From assembly GCF_027580225.2 (NCBI RefSeq), contig NC_073358.2:27058501-27122500 (forward strand): a stretch of 64,000 nt of DNA. The letters run 5' to 3'. Every line of letters starts with the position of its first letter. Positions within the stretch are counted from its first letter, which is position 1. Made by a program: the position numbers and the translations under genes. This DNA comes from Misgurnus anguillicaudatus (Eukaryota > Chordata > Actinopteri > Cypriniformes > Cobitidae). Shown here piece by piece: positions 11,702-45,847 of this stretch. The notes under the pieces are model-generated. The model made no database searches. It saw only the letters and a program-made list of their open reading frames with translations, and was not told the origin of the DNA.

Positions 11702-12980
11702 TTAATATGTATTCTTCTATAACTTTTAGTAGAGCTCTGTCTCAATGTTGATACTGTAAGTCTTTTGCTGGGTCATTTAGTTTCTCAGTTTTCTCAGACA
11801 TTTATCAGTATTTGGTGTGTTGTCAGCATTTTGTATTTCATTTGTATTTGTAATTAGTGGTGTTATAATATTTTTCTTTGTTGATACAGTATTAGTTTCT
11901 CTGATTCAGTTCCAAAATGTCCTGGATGACCCTATATAACACTCTGTATTGCTCCATATTCTTCTCCAGCTCCACTCTACTGTAAGCTCTGACCCAATTT
12001 GTCATTAAGTTTAACTTGCAGGCATGGCCTTAATAAATGCGTTTATTTTTCATTCATAGCTCCTCTTTGATTTTAAATGTAGAAAAGCACTGGTGTGGTC
12101 TGAAAGTGTGTCTGGTTGGTCGTGTGAGTTTATGAACTGCATAATTGCATTAATGGGTGCCTGGGCATGCATACTGTAAATCACACTACACACAATATGA
12201 TATTAATTTAATAAACGTGTTTGTTGACACCTAAATGAGCATGCAGCATCCAGATTTTTACCTAGGAGGGTCCAGCAATATTCTTCTGTTACGTAGCGAT
12301 ACTGCTGATGTGCTCTGTACATTTATCTGCACATTCAGCACATACTCAGCGAGCAACATAAACCCACTCACCTTGTTTTCGTCATTGCTCTCTCTCCCTT
12401 TCTCTCTCTCTAGCTCTCTTTTTCGCATTCTCTCTCTCCTAAAAAAGCACAGTAGTTGACAGCTGTATCATTTTTAGCCAATCAGAGCTCTCTTTCCTAC
12501 TGCCCAGTGTTCAAACTCTGAGCACTTTATAGAATATCTGCCCCACAACAAGCAGCTCAATTGGTCTCTCTCTCACGCTCTCTCTCTCTCTCTTACTCTA
12601 GCAAACTTGTTCTCTCTTACTTTCTCTCTCTAGCCAGAAATCCTGTGTACTACATGTGACACACTGCATTACAGATTGCAGATTTACACAGGCACAGCCA
12701 GGGCAGCCTAGGGGCCTGCAGCCAACTGAGCCTCTCATGCTTACTCAGATCCTTCCTCACAGAATGAGGGCTAGATGGCCCATGCCCTTTATGGGCTGCT
12801 ATGATGATAGTAGTGATGAAAATGATAATGGGGATGAAGTAATACTGCGTGTGAGGCATTAAGTCTTTAGTTGAAATAAAAATCTATTTCAAAACCCAAA
12901 GCTTTCACCTTTTTCCAAAATGTGCCATGTGTGTTAAAATGTATGGAGTCAGAAGTGTGAATAGTGTTTCAATACAGTTA
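11702..12980. other. Intergenic DNA with CT-rich stretches
   Basis: Holds CT-rich segments at 12385-12445 and 12565-12635 and the acidic ORF listed separately. No other structure seen. Confidence 0.5.
12656..12862 (+). other. Unassigned 68-codon ORF with an acidic C-terminus
   Basis: Open frame with QPGQPRGLQP and CYDDSSDENDNGDEV. It lies downstream of a CT-rich stretch (12385-12640). No domain is recognised. It could be chance, a lost transposon ORF or part of an unplaced exon. Confidence 0.15.
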
Positions 12981-13295
12981 TACACTCACCTAAAGGATTA
13001 TTAGGAACACCTGTTCAATTTCTCATTATGGTGTAATGGTGTGGGGGATGTTTTCTTGGCACACTTTAGGCCCCTTAGTGCCAAATGGGCATCGTTTAAA
13101 TGCCACAGCCTACCTGAGCATTGTTTCTGACCATGTCCATCCCTTTATGACCACCATGTACCCATCCTCTGATGGCTACTTCCAGCAGGATAATGCGCCA
13201 TGTCACAAAACATTTCAAATTGGTTTCTTAAACATGTCAATGAGTTTACTGTACTAAAATGGCTCCCACAGTCACCAGATCTCAACCCTATAGAG

Positions 13296-13508
13296 CAGTG
13301 TTTCCCAATCCTGGTCCTCGGGCACCCCCTCCCAGAAAGTTTTAGATGTTTCTTTATTTAACACACCTGATTTAACTCATCAGCTTGTTAAGTAGACATG
13401 TTTACCATTTTGGAAGGAGGCTGATGAGTCGAGTCAGGTGTTTTAAATAAGGAGACATCTAAAACTTTCTGGGAGGGGGTGCCCGAGGACCAGGATTGGG
13501 AAACACTG
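13296..13508. mobile_element. hAT-type MITE nested in the Tc1 relic
   Basis: 213 bp, ends CAGTGTTTCCCAATCCTG / CAGGATTGGGAAACACTG, flanked by perfect 8-bp CTATAGAG (13288-13295 and 13509-13516). Arms of about 70 bp make it a near-complete hairpin. Confidence 0.92.
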
Positions 13509-13707
13509 CTATAGAGCAATTATGGGATGTGGTGGAATGGGAGCTTCATGACCTGGATGTGCATCCAACAAATCTCCATCAACTATAAGATGCTATCTTA
13601 TCAATATGGGCCAACATTTCTAAAGAATCCTTTCAGCAGCTTGCTGAATCAATGCCACATAGAATTGAGGCAGTTCTGAAGGCGAAAGGGGGTCCAACAC
13701 AGTATTA

Positions 13708-14476
13708 GGGCCAATCCCATTTCTCTGTCTTACCCCTTCCCCTACCACTTCGTCTTACCCCTAGCCCTTGTCCCTCAAAACCAAGTGTTAAGCGCTAGGG
13801 GTGAAAACATACCCCTATGAAATGAGACACCGCTTAATATTTACGGTTACGTCATCAGTGAATCAGCCGCCGAGTTTCTTCTGGCGTCCCTGTGTGATAC
13901 AGGACGGTATACGTAAAGCACGTACCGATGTCTCCAAGGCAAGTAGTGTTATGCACTGATATCAATCGAAATTCGCTGCTAACGTTAATGGAATTTAGTT
14001 AAAACTGTAGACAAGCATGCAGTCCATTCATGGCTAGTTAGAGAAATACGGGAATGTTGTGCAAATCAGCAAATACGGGAATTTTGTGCAAATCAGCAAC
14101 GTAACGTTAGCGTAGCAAACTAGCGAAATTTTAAAACATTTAAATTAAGAACATAATTCAAATATATATGAACAGGACTGTGTAGAGCACAAAACAAGAC
14201 ATTAGTAATTTTTAAATTAATTATTAAGCCAAAAATACTTACATTTATGGGACGCTCTGGCCGCCATTTTTGCCGGTTGCGCAGTGTATTCTGGGTACCC
14301 CTTGGTTTCAAGTAAGCTCGCGGAAATTCTTGGTTTTAAGGGGTATCTACCACTTGCCCTTAGCCCTACCCCTTGATCAAAACGAGAATTGGGATAGCCC
14401 TTACTCTCACGTGAACGTGCAAAACTAAGGGGTAGGGGTAAGGGGAAGGGGTAAGACAGAGAAATGGGATTGGCCC
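13708..14476. mobile_element. PIF/Harbinger-like element nested in the Tc1 relic
   Basis: 769 bp, ends GGGCCAATCCCATTTCTC / GAGAAATGGGATTGGCCC, flanked by TTA (13705-13707 and 14477-14479). Inner TIR is rich in CCCCTT/AAGGGG motifs. Confidence 0.88.
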
Positions 14477-14600
14477 TTAGTATGGTGTTCCTAATAATCC
14501 ATTAGGTGATTGTATGCATGTGACCCAGTCTGTGAAAATCCAATATGTGAAAAACAAAAAATATGTTTTCTACATAAAATCATCCTACAGAATGATAAAT

Positions 14601-14690
14601 GTGCTCCTGTAGCTCAGTTACTAAAGCATTGTGTTAGCAGCCGAAAGGGTCATGGCTTTGATATCCAGGTAACACTAATAAAATTTATCT
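14601..14690 (+). mobile_element. tRNA-derived SINE fragment
   Basis: TGTAGCTCAGTTACTAAAGC resembles a tRNA A box and GGTCATGGCTTTGATATCC a degenerate B box. The cloverleaf is broken, so it is not a tRNA gene. Confidence 0.6.
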
Positions 14691-15028
14691 AGGATGCTGT
14701 TTTCATATGGGCCAGTTAACATTTTAAGTTAAATTATTTATTTATCTGCATGTTGATTAAACCTCTATTACTTTGTTCCTTGGAGCGCAAAAGAGAATCT
14801 GAAAACCATACAATATGTGAGGAGAAGTAAATATATTCATTGAAACTGTTGACCCCTCCCATCAAATCAGACTCAATGGTTTGGTAGCTTTGAAGAGGAC
14901 AAGTTTATTACGCATGTTATTAAATATCAAAACTGCTGTAATAACCACCCCATTTTCTCCTTTACAGGTAACAGGGACGGGGAACACCTCAAAACCCCCA
15001 CCTGTGCTCCTAATTGGTTCTCTATACC

Positions 15029-37786
<22,758 letters not shown>

Positions 37787-38422
37787 CCAATAGAAATGGG
37801 GGCAGCGAGTAAGAAAATCATGGAGCGAACAAATCTTTTTGTAAAAATCTTTCTGAAATAAGAAAAGTGGCCTTTGAACGTAGAGATTATAAAAGACACT
37901 GGGAAGGAAAACGGAGATGAATTGAAATTGTGTAGTGCAGACGTTTTGCTGAAAAAATAGCATGATTTAGATTCAGTCTCTTTGTAGAATCGAGAGAGAA
38001 AAGTTTTTCACGGTGTTCACGTGCCATAAAACTGCAGCAGCTTCAGTACACACGTTCAGAAACACACCAGAGAGACACTTTAGTTTGTACTCTCTCTCTG
38101 ACCTGCTGCAAATATAACCTTTGCTGCTGAGTTTACAACCTTTTTGAAACACCCTGGAAACTTTTGGAGCGCCGTGACGTTTGTACTCTGATGAACATGA
38201 CGGAGGAGAATAGATGCGTTCTTTTCTCCTAAGGAATGAAGAAATTATCAAAACTTAAGATGTGTACAGAATGAATGGACTCTAAAATATTGAAGTGGGA
38301 TTTTCTTCATATCATAAACTGTTTGTGACTTTGTGTTTTTACTGACCAGATTTACTCAATTATGCTGCTGTTTTCTGGGCATCCACTAGACTGATGTTTT
38401 TTTTACATTCCAGATGAGTGAC

Positions 38423-38458
<36 letters not shown>

Positions 38459-38471
38459 CGCGTGTGTGTGT
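38423..38471 (+). repeat. (TG)n(CG)n(TG)n tract downstream of nyap1
   Basis: About 49 bp of alternating purine-pyrimidine with a GC core, some 640 bp after the stop codon and so probably in the 3' UTR. Such tracts can adopt Z-DNA. Confidence 0.9.
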
Positions 38472-38783
38472 TGTCATGAGGAACTTGTATATGTATCTTT
38501 GCGTTAGAGTTGTGTAAGGTCGCAGACCGGATGAAGTGACGTAAAAGTGAGCAGTCCGAGGGGAAAAAGTGGATGAAACACAATATTTACAAAATATCAA
38601 CACTTTTACACAAAGATCAAAAGTCGTACACATCTTGTTTATATATTCAAAACCAGTTTCAGTGGAAAATGAAGGGCTGCTGTAGTTTGTAGATCAGTAG
38701 ATCCATTTGTCCAAACATTTGCCCAATTACTGCCTATTGATCGAGTGCCAATTTAATGAGTATGATGACACGTGAGTCTGGGT

Positions 38784-38789
38784 AATAAA
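38784..38789 (+). terminator. nyap1: Candidate nyap1 polyadenylation signal
   Basis: First canonical AATAAA I see after the nyap1 stop, about 1.0 kb downstream. Another AATAAA lies at 40999-41004, so a longer 3' UTR is possible. No cleavage site can be confirmed from sequence alone. Confidence 0.3.
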
Positions 38790-39000
38790 AGAAAGTAGTT
38801 CAGCAGAAGTTGCACTATGTGACTTTTGTAGCAATATCTGTTAAAACACAAGACTGATCTCAGTATTAATCTCAGTCCAGTATAATACTCCAACAAAATC
38901 ATGGTGGAGATAAAGACAACCAATAACATCTAGATTCTCATTGCATTATTTCATGGATAAAACTTGTGTCATTTACGCAAAGCATAATTGAGATTGCACA

Positions 39001-39462
39001 ACCTGATCTCACAAAGTTGCGTGGGATAGTTTTTTGCTCATTTTTCCGTGGCATTCTCGGGGATTGGTTGCTCAACTGCTTTTTCCTATTTTCTTACCAT
39101 TGTCGCTTCGGTTTAGGGTTAGATTTACATAAAATGATATCCCTACCCAAACCCAACTCTAACCCCAATGCCAGGCGACAATTGATTAAAGTTTAGAAAA
39201 TGTAAAAGAATAAATCAGAAAAAATAGTATAAACCAATAGTTAAAGTGACATACTTACGCAAACACCAAATCTAACCCTAAACCGAAGCGACAATGGTTT
39301 GAAAATAGGGAAAAGCAGTTGAGTGGCCAATCCGTGAGAATGCCACGTAAAAGAAAGTCCGTGGCAGGGCCACGGAAATATGCAGAGATCCGTGAGAATG
39401 CCACGGAAAAATGAGTAAAAAATTCCGTGACTATCCCACGGAACTTTGTGAGATCATGTTGG
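39001..39462. mobile_element. Foldback repeat (nyap1-atp1b2 interval)
   Basis: CTGATCTCACAAAGTTGCG...GGGATAG is mirrored by CTATCCCACGGAACTTTGTG. Further mirrored words are ATTGTCGCTTCGGTTTAGGG / CCCTAAACCGAAGCGACAAT. Confidence 0.88.
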
Positions 39463-41245
39463 ATTGCAAGACAAGCTTTATTGAAAAGAATGTATGGATC
39501 AGATCGCTGTCATTGTATTTAGCATTTCCTATCCGTTTACATTCAATTCGGATCATAATTATGCATCTAATTGTCAGCCATTACAGTCCTTTTGGAAGCG
39601 TAGTCTTCCATGCCAATCAGCTGGGGTTGACATAAAGTTAAAAGTGGGGGGTATCTACTGTATGACAGTAAGATCAAATATATGAAATGTATTTGCCAAT
39701 CACACCATAGACTAAAAAAGTCTTCTCATCACTTTTCTTAGAAAAAGAGCAAAATTCACCTAACATTCATGCACTTAAAGTGCCCTGCTGGGAAGACAAC
39801 AGGCAGCAGTGCTCCTTAAACAAATGCTGGAATTTGTCCGCACAAAGGAAATCAATTCCCACACGCTCTCAAGATTAAACAACAAGGAGGAAAAAATACA
39901 CAAGTGTCAAAATCTGTAAAATAAATATGTAAAACTGTATTGATTATGTAGCAACTATTTCCACTTTCATACTTGTAATCAATAAATATATTGTAGCATA
40001 TAATGTATAAAAGTACAAGTTGTTTAATTGTTTTCTAAAGAAATTTAGTAGTTTATGTGTGGCTACCTGTCTACACTGTAGTGAATGGAGCGCTGATAGG
40101 CGAGCCTTCTCTGCTAAAGGCACAGTCTCAAACCAACACCAACATTTTTTCCGGCTAGTGTCATGCAAGTCCCTTTAAACCACTTATTTTTGATTGCAAA
40201 TACTGACTCACAAACACACTCTCCCGTTTCTGTACAGATCCACCCGGCTCATTAAAATAACACTGGATGTTTTTGAAGTACTTTTGCTGCTATATTGATT
40301 ATTACTTTTGCTTTCATATCCCTCACTGCTGTTATTTAATTTTTCTTTTTTTCTTTTTTTCTTTTATTTTATTAGTTCTGGGGAGTGGATTCTTCTGTAA
40401 CTGTTGGCAATTGAATGTTTCTGAGTTGTTGTTGTGGTTGTATTTAAACGTTGTTGTTGTTGTTGTTGTTATTTTATTTATTTTACTTTTTGAACAGTTA
40501 GCAGCACCAACCTGTATACAGTTCTCACCCTGGCAACACTACTGAGAAATGTAAAGGCAATATTGCAGCGATGTTACCAAGGGTTTGACGTGTTGTCACC
40601 ATGACACCAGGGTTTCATAGCAACACTGCACCATCCAGGTGGCCATTTTAAATACAGTCTTTATCAAACAGTCCACGGTAAACCCACAGTAGAGGAGGGC
40701 CGGTGCAATGCATGCTGAGAGTTCTTGAAGAAGACCGTAAGGTTGGGCTGCGTCCCAGACAGTCTACATAAAATGTGCCCAGTTTGTACTTCAGATATAA
40801 TAATTATCTAGTGACAATTTATTAAGATGAAAAGGGAAACTTAAGTATTATTGGGTAAACTAGTTTACAGAAACCGTCGGCTTTGCGTGTCTACATAAAC
40901 GGTGGCCATATTATGAGTGCCATAATATATTGGTATGGTAAGATACGGTGTACCTTGGAAATCACTGTAGTGCTATATTTGCATTGATATCGTTATGAAA
41001 TAAATTTTATATTATGAACAGAACTTCATGTGTGTAAGTGTGTGTGAGAGAGATGGAGAGAGAGCGTGGAAGTGAGTGTTTTGCAGTCCACACGGCAGAT
41101 TTGAATGTAGTCTTGTCCTACATAGATAACCAATGTGCTGTCTGCCATAACAGTCTGATACAGTAATGTTTAATTCACATCTCCCCATCCCAAAATTCTG
41201 AGGCTTATGTTTCTGAATTCAATTTCACTGTAGGAATATTTGTTA
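39463..41245. other. Intergenic DNA
   Basis: Contains a GTT microsatellite (40451-40470) and an AATAAA at 40999-41004. No gene supported. Confidence 0.5.
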
Positions 41246-41843
41246 TTAAAGGAAAACACCACCGTTTTTTAATATTTTACTATGTTGTTACCTTAACTTA
41301 GACAAAGTAATACATATCTATCTTTATTCAGTGTGTGAACTGAATCTTTGTATAGCCCGTTGTGAATGTGTTCGCATTTAGCCTAGCCCCATTCATTCCT
41401 TAGGATCCAAACAGGGATGCATTTAGAAGCCACCAAACACTGTTGCATGAGTAATTACACAAATAAATATGGTGGCACAAAACATGTCGATTTTTTAAGC
41501 GGATAAAAAATGAGAACTATATTGAATGGCCGAAGACCACTTAGTTTGCAGCACTTCGACCTCGGGTGCAGTAATATTGACGGAAGTTTGAGCGAGAGGG
41601 GGAGTAGTCAGAAATGATGATGAGTCTTTAAATAGGAAAAACATGGTTTGGTGGCTTCTAAATGTATACCTGTTTGGATCCTAAGGAATGAATGGGGCTA
41701 GGCTAAATCCTAACACATTCACAACACGCTGTACAAAAATTAAGTGCACTCAATCGAAAAAAAATAGGTATGTATTAATTCGTATGTATAAAAGTTGAGG
41801 TAAGAACAGTAAAATATTGAAAAACTGTGGTGTTTTCCTTTAA
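41246..41843. mobile_element. TTAA foldback element
   Basis: TTAAAGGAAAACACCACCG is mirrored by GTGGTGTTTTCCTTTAA. Arms run inward through CCTTAACTTAGACAAAGTAA and TTTAGCCTAGCCCCATTCAT with their inverses near 41690-41810. Confidence 0.9.
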
Positions 41844-41910
41844 CATGGGGCCCCAATAACATGTGTCTCTATTATTCAAATATAGTGAGTATTCTATTAG
41901 ATTGACCTAC

Positions 41911-42181
41911 AATAGGCTTTATGCCCAGCTGCACTACTTCCTGAACTTCAGCCAGCTCCTTGTTTCCTGTCTGCCATTATTGGACAAACCGATCATTCCA
42001 GATGTGCCCGACCCCAGTTGTCACAAACAAACTGATTAATCCAGGTGTGCCTGACCTCAGTAGTCACAACAACAATAATCAGACACACCTGGATCAATCA
42101 GTTCGTCCAACAATGGCAGACAGGAAACAAGGAGCCGGCCGAAGTTCAGGAAGCAGTGCAGCTCTGGGCATAAAGCCTATT
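41911..42181. mobile_element. Near-perfect palindromic MITE
   Basis: AATAGGCTTTATGCCCAGCT is mirrored by AGCTCTGGGCATAAAGCCTA(TT). Arms of about 70 bp with few mismatches, then looser pairing inside (AGGTGTGCCTGACC / AGACACACCT). Confidence 0.9.
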
Positions 42182-43393
42182 CACATTGACACCAGTTAAG
42201 TACAGATTGCTCAATGGATTGCTCTCGTCCCCTTGGATTTAGTACTGTCCTATGAAGGGCTGTAAATGGGGGGAACATAGTTCCACCTCAAACTGGTTTC
42301 AAATTTTTTTTTTAATGGTGGAATTGAAAAAGAATTATATTAAAAACATTAAATATATTTAAAATGACTGCCCATTATAAGGTTTTTTATTGCAACTACC
42401 CTAGTCAACATTAGAAGTTAATAAAAAAAGTTCATCAAAGTTGTTCTATAAGAGAACATTTTAAGACAACTGTATTAAAGTTTTTTTTCACTTCCAATGT
42501 TGACTAGTATATTGTTTTTTATGCATTATCAAGCTTGTCACATGATACTTCACAGTGTCACAGTGGCACTGTTTGACTGATGTATACATTTTTCCTCTTT
42601 TTTAAAATATCCATCAACAAAATATCTACATTTTCACACTCTAAAAATGTTGTCTCTGACCGGAGGACAATTGTATTGTTAAGAAAAAACAACTAATAAA
42701 AATATTTAAGGGGAAACATATAAAATCATAATGGTATGTTATGTTAAACCCATCTAAGAAGTCATCTAAAATCCCCCCACCCTTTCAAACTACAGCCCCC
42801 CCCCCCCCCCCCGCCACTTTCATTTAATCATTCTTTAGGTCTTTTAAATTACTTGCCTAATTCCTTTTTTTCACGTGACATTATTTGCATTGTGTGTATT
42901 AAAAGAAATGGCACTGCACAATTCCTCCCCAGGCCAACTGGTGTTTGCACGAAACCTGATACAACGTACACATCCTAAACAGAGGCTTTCCCTGACATCA
43001 TTTAAGATTTCCCATGACAGGGCAAGGGCACACACGTCTCTCCTTGGAAACGACCTCTTCAGATAACTGGCGGATGCCCAGTTGTGGCTAGAAGGAATAC
43101 AGCTATACGTAATCTCTTAAAACGTTGCCAGCTGAGCGCTGTTTTCTTTCTAATCCTACCTCTATACCTAACCCAAACATTTCACGGGATTTAGGTCGTA
43201 TCTGTGTCCTATCTAGCCAGAACTGCTATTTTTCATACTATCCCCAACCCTAAACCCTACATCTCGCGAGATTTTGCTGTAGCTGTACCTCCTCTAGACA
43301 GAACCCGGATGCCAAACAAGCCTCTTTTATCGTATGCTTTATGATTTGTTGCCTTACTGATAAGGCGGGGCTAAATGCGACGTTTGGTGCTGT
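42182..43393. other. Upstream region of atp1b2
   Basis: Contains a small inverted pair (CTAGTCAACATTAGAAGT / ACTTCCAATGTTGACTAG, 42401-42508) and a C-run at 42797-42812. No exon supported. Confidence 0.5.
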
Positions 43394-43600
<207 letters not shown>

Positions 43601-43943
43601 TTGGCTGCGGAATGCGCACTGCATTGGTGGGTGGGCAGATCGCCGGCTTTACAGAGACAGCAAACCAGCCTCTGTTGCATGCAAACAGTGTGTGACGAGA
43701 TCTTCGCACTCCTATCACCTTATCACCTTTTGCTATAGTTTTCGTTTGAGTGCTTATGTTTCTTTACAGTGCCTCGCGAAACGCTTTTGAGTTTTTCTTA
43801 TAAACGCTTAAGTCGCTATATCCCGTTCTCCACACAATTTAAGGCTTGAATAGCTCCCATCCCCAACATTTTATTACTCTCAAAGAGAGTGTTAGCCCCG
43901 AGGTGTCGACTCTGTGAGTGCATATTTATTTCGTCCAGAGAAA

Positions 43944-44034
43944 ATGGCAAAAGATGATAAGAAGGACGGATGGAAGGAGTTTTTCTGGAACCCAAGAACC
44001 GGCGAGTTCTGCGGCAGGACCGCCAGCAGTTGGG
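43944..44034 (+). CDS. atp1b2: atp1b2 exon 1
   Basis: Encodes the cytosolic N-terminus [17 protein letters not shown]...TASSW. The start codon context (AAAATGG) is strong. Donor TGGG|GTAAGT, phase 1. Intron 1 (44035-48002) is the longest of the gene. Confidence 0.95.
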
Positions 44035-45791
44035 GTAAGTGGGTTTAGCAAAGCATTAAGATGAGCACGCGTTGCGTCTATGCATAAATTCCACTTTAAA
44101 TTTGTGAGCATTTGTGCTTAGTTTAATCGCGAGCATACCAAACATCACTTTCTTAGTACGGGAAAGTTCATTGACAAGACGTCGCTGTCCATGGTGCTTA
44201 AACTCCAGTGCGCGTACCGGTGAACTGCAGTTTTACCTGTGATGCGTCACATGCTTTTCTCGTTTCGTTTCGTCTCATCTCATCTGATCTGCGTTTCGTG
44301 TAGCTTTAAAAATGCATCTACATTCCAATCGTTTTATTTTATTTTAAATGTTTTAATGTTTGGCATCTTTTCGGATAAATGCTTTGAAATAATGGCTTTT
44401 GGATAGAAATGTCAGATGCGCATTATATGATTTTTCTCTTAACTTGTTAAAACTTTATAAACATATGCAAAGTAACATGTCTGTTTAGTTCTTCTCTAAA
44501 TCCTCTTCGTTACCTTTATTCCTCATAATGGTACAAATAGTCCTGTGCACTGACATTGAAATAATTTTATGTAGCAAAGTTCGCCAGAGTGTGTGCGTGG
44601 GGGTTGTAAATTAGTCTAACATGTAATCCTTTCCTAATAGGCTCATTGGTTGCCTTGGTGAGGCTGATGCAGTCTATTAAAGGGTCATATATTATTTTAG
44701 AAATTGAGGGTATCTTTCAATCGGGATGATGGCCGTTGCACTGCAGAACTGCCCTCTGGCGTCACAGCTGTCAGTGGTGTGAGTGTGTGTGTTTGTAAGC
44801 GCGCGCGTGTGTGTTTGCTTGACTGGGAGAAATGTTTGATGACTGCATGCAAGACGTCCATCTATGCCAGCACATTTGGCTCTTGGGAACTCAGTGTGCG
44901 TGCGCGCGCGTGTGTCTGTGTGTGCTTCTTAATTAGTCTATTTTTGTCTGTGCCCAAACACGAGTGAAGCTTGGTACAGTACAGTACACTTACATTCTTT
45001 AACAAAGTACATCCTCATTACTGGGGCTTATTGGTGACCTATAGAGGACAGCGAGAGTCTGAGCTATACATTTATACAGCTGTATCTCTTACTGAAGCTT
45101 ATCTGGGGTTGCTTGGGGTTGAAAGAGGTCAACACATCACATATAGCCACTTAAGTTTAATCTTAGCATTGGCCATTTCAAACAGATCTTGTGCATCCCA
45201 TATTGTAAAACATCAATCCTGTAACTGAATTTCTAACCACTCATGTGATAACAGCTCTAAAACATACAAGAAGTAAACATTTAAAACCCCAATTCAAGCA
45301 CTAGGCATAGAAATGATGCATCTAATAAGTCACCGAGATATTTATTAAGGTACTGGCTGGTGGTTTACTTTATAGCGAGTGCATCCAATTATGAAACTAA
45401 CCCAGTGCAAAGTTTCTGCCAAAGCAGATCATTTAAATATAAAAATAACCGAAAGGACAGATTGTTCCCTTTGATCACATGTCTGTTTCTCTGAAGCTGT
45501 TTGATAGGATGGCGGCTGGATGATGGATTCTGGAAGTGATGAATCAGATTAGAGTAGAAAGGAGGTGGGCAGATCTAAAGAGACTGTTTGTGGGGTTTTT
45601 GTCTGTGTTAATGAATGAGAACATGCAAGCAACAGATCACAGAAGAAGACTCTGAAGCTTTCTTTCAGAGTGCATTTGAATTAGAGGGTTGAAAGGAGGA
45701 CGATGGCTTTCATCATGATGAGAGAGATAAAGAAACACAAGCACACAGATAGTGTATAACTCTCACCCTGTGCTGCATTTGACACACATAT

Positions 45792-45847
<56 letters not shown>

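Larger units (their letters stand above)
12981..14514 (+). mobile_element. Tc1/mariner-family element, internally deleted and interrupted twice
   Basis: Inverted ends ACTCACCTAAAGGATTATTA (left) and its counterpart at 14480-14513, with TA at each end. The transposase remnant reads VWGMFSWHTLGPLVP...YLSIVSDHVHPF...DGYFQQDNAPCHK, typical of Tc1 DDE transposases. It continues after the first insertion as LWDVVEW. The N-terminal half is deleted, a frameshift follows the CHK motif, and two other transposons sit inside. Non-functional. Confidence 0.9.

Noticed and set aside
14601..14690. Possible tRNA gene
   Set aside because: Only A-box and weak B-box similarity; no closed cloverleaf and no acceptor stem. 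Fits a SINE head.
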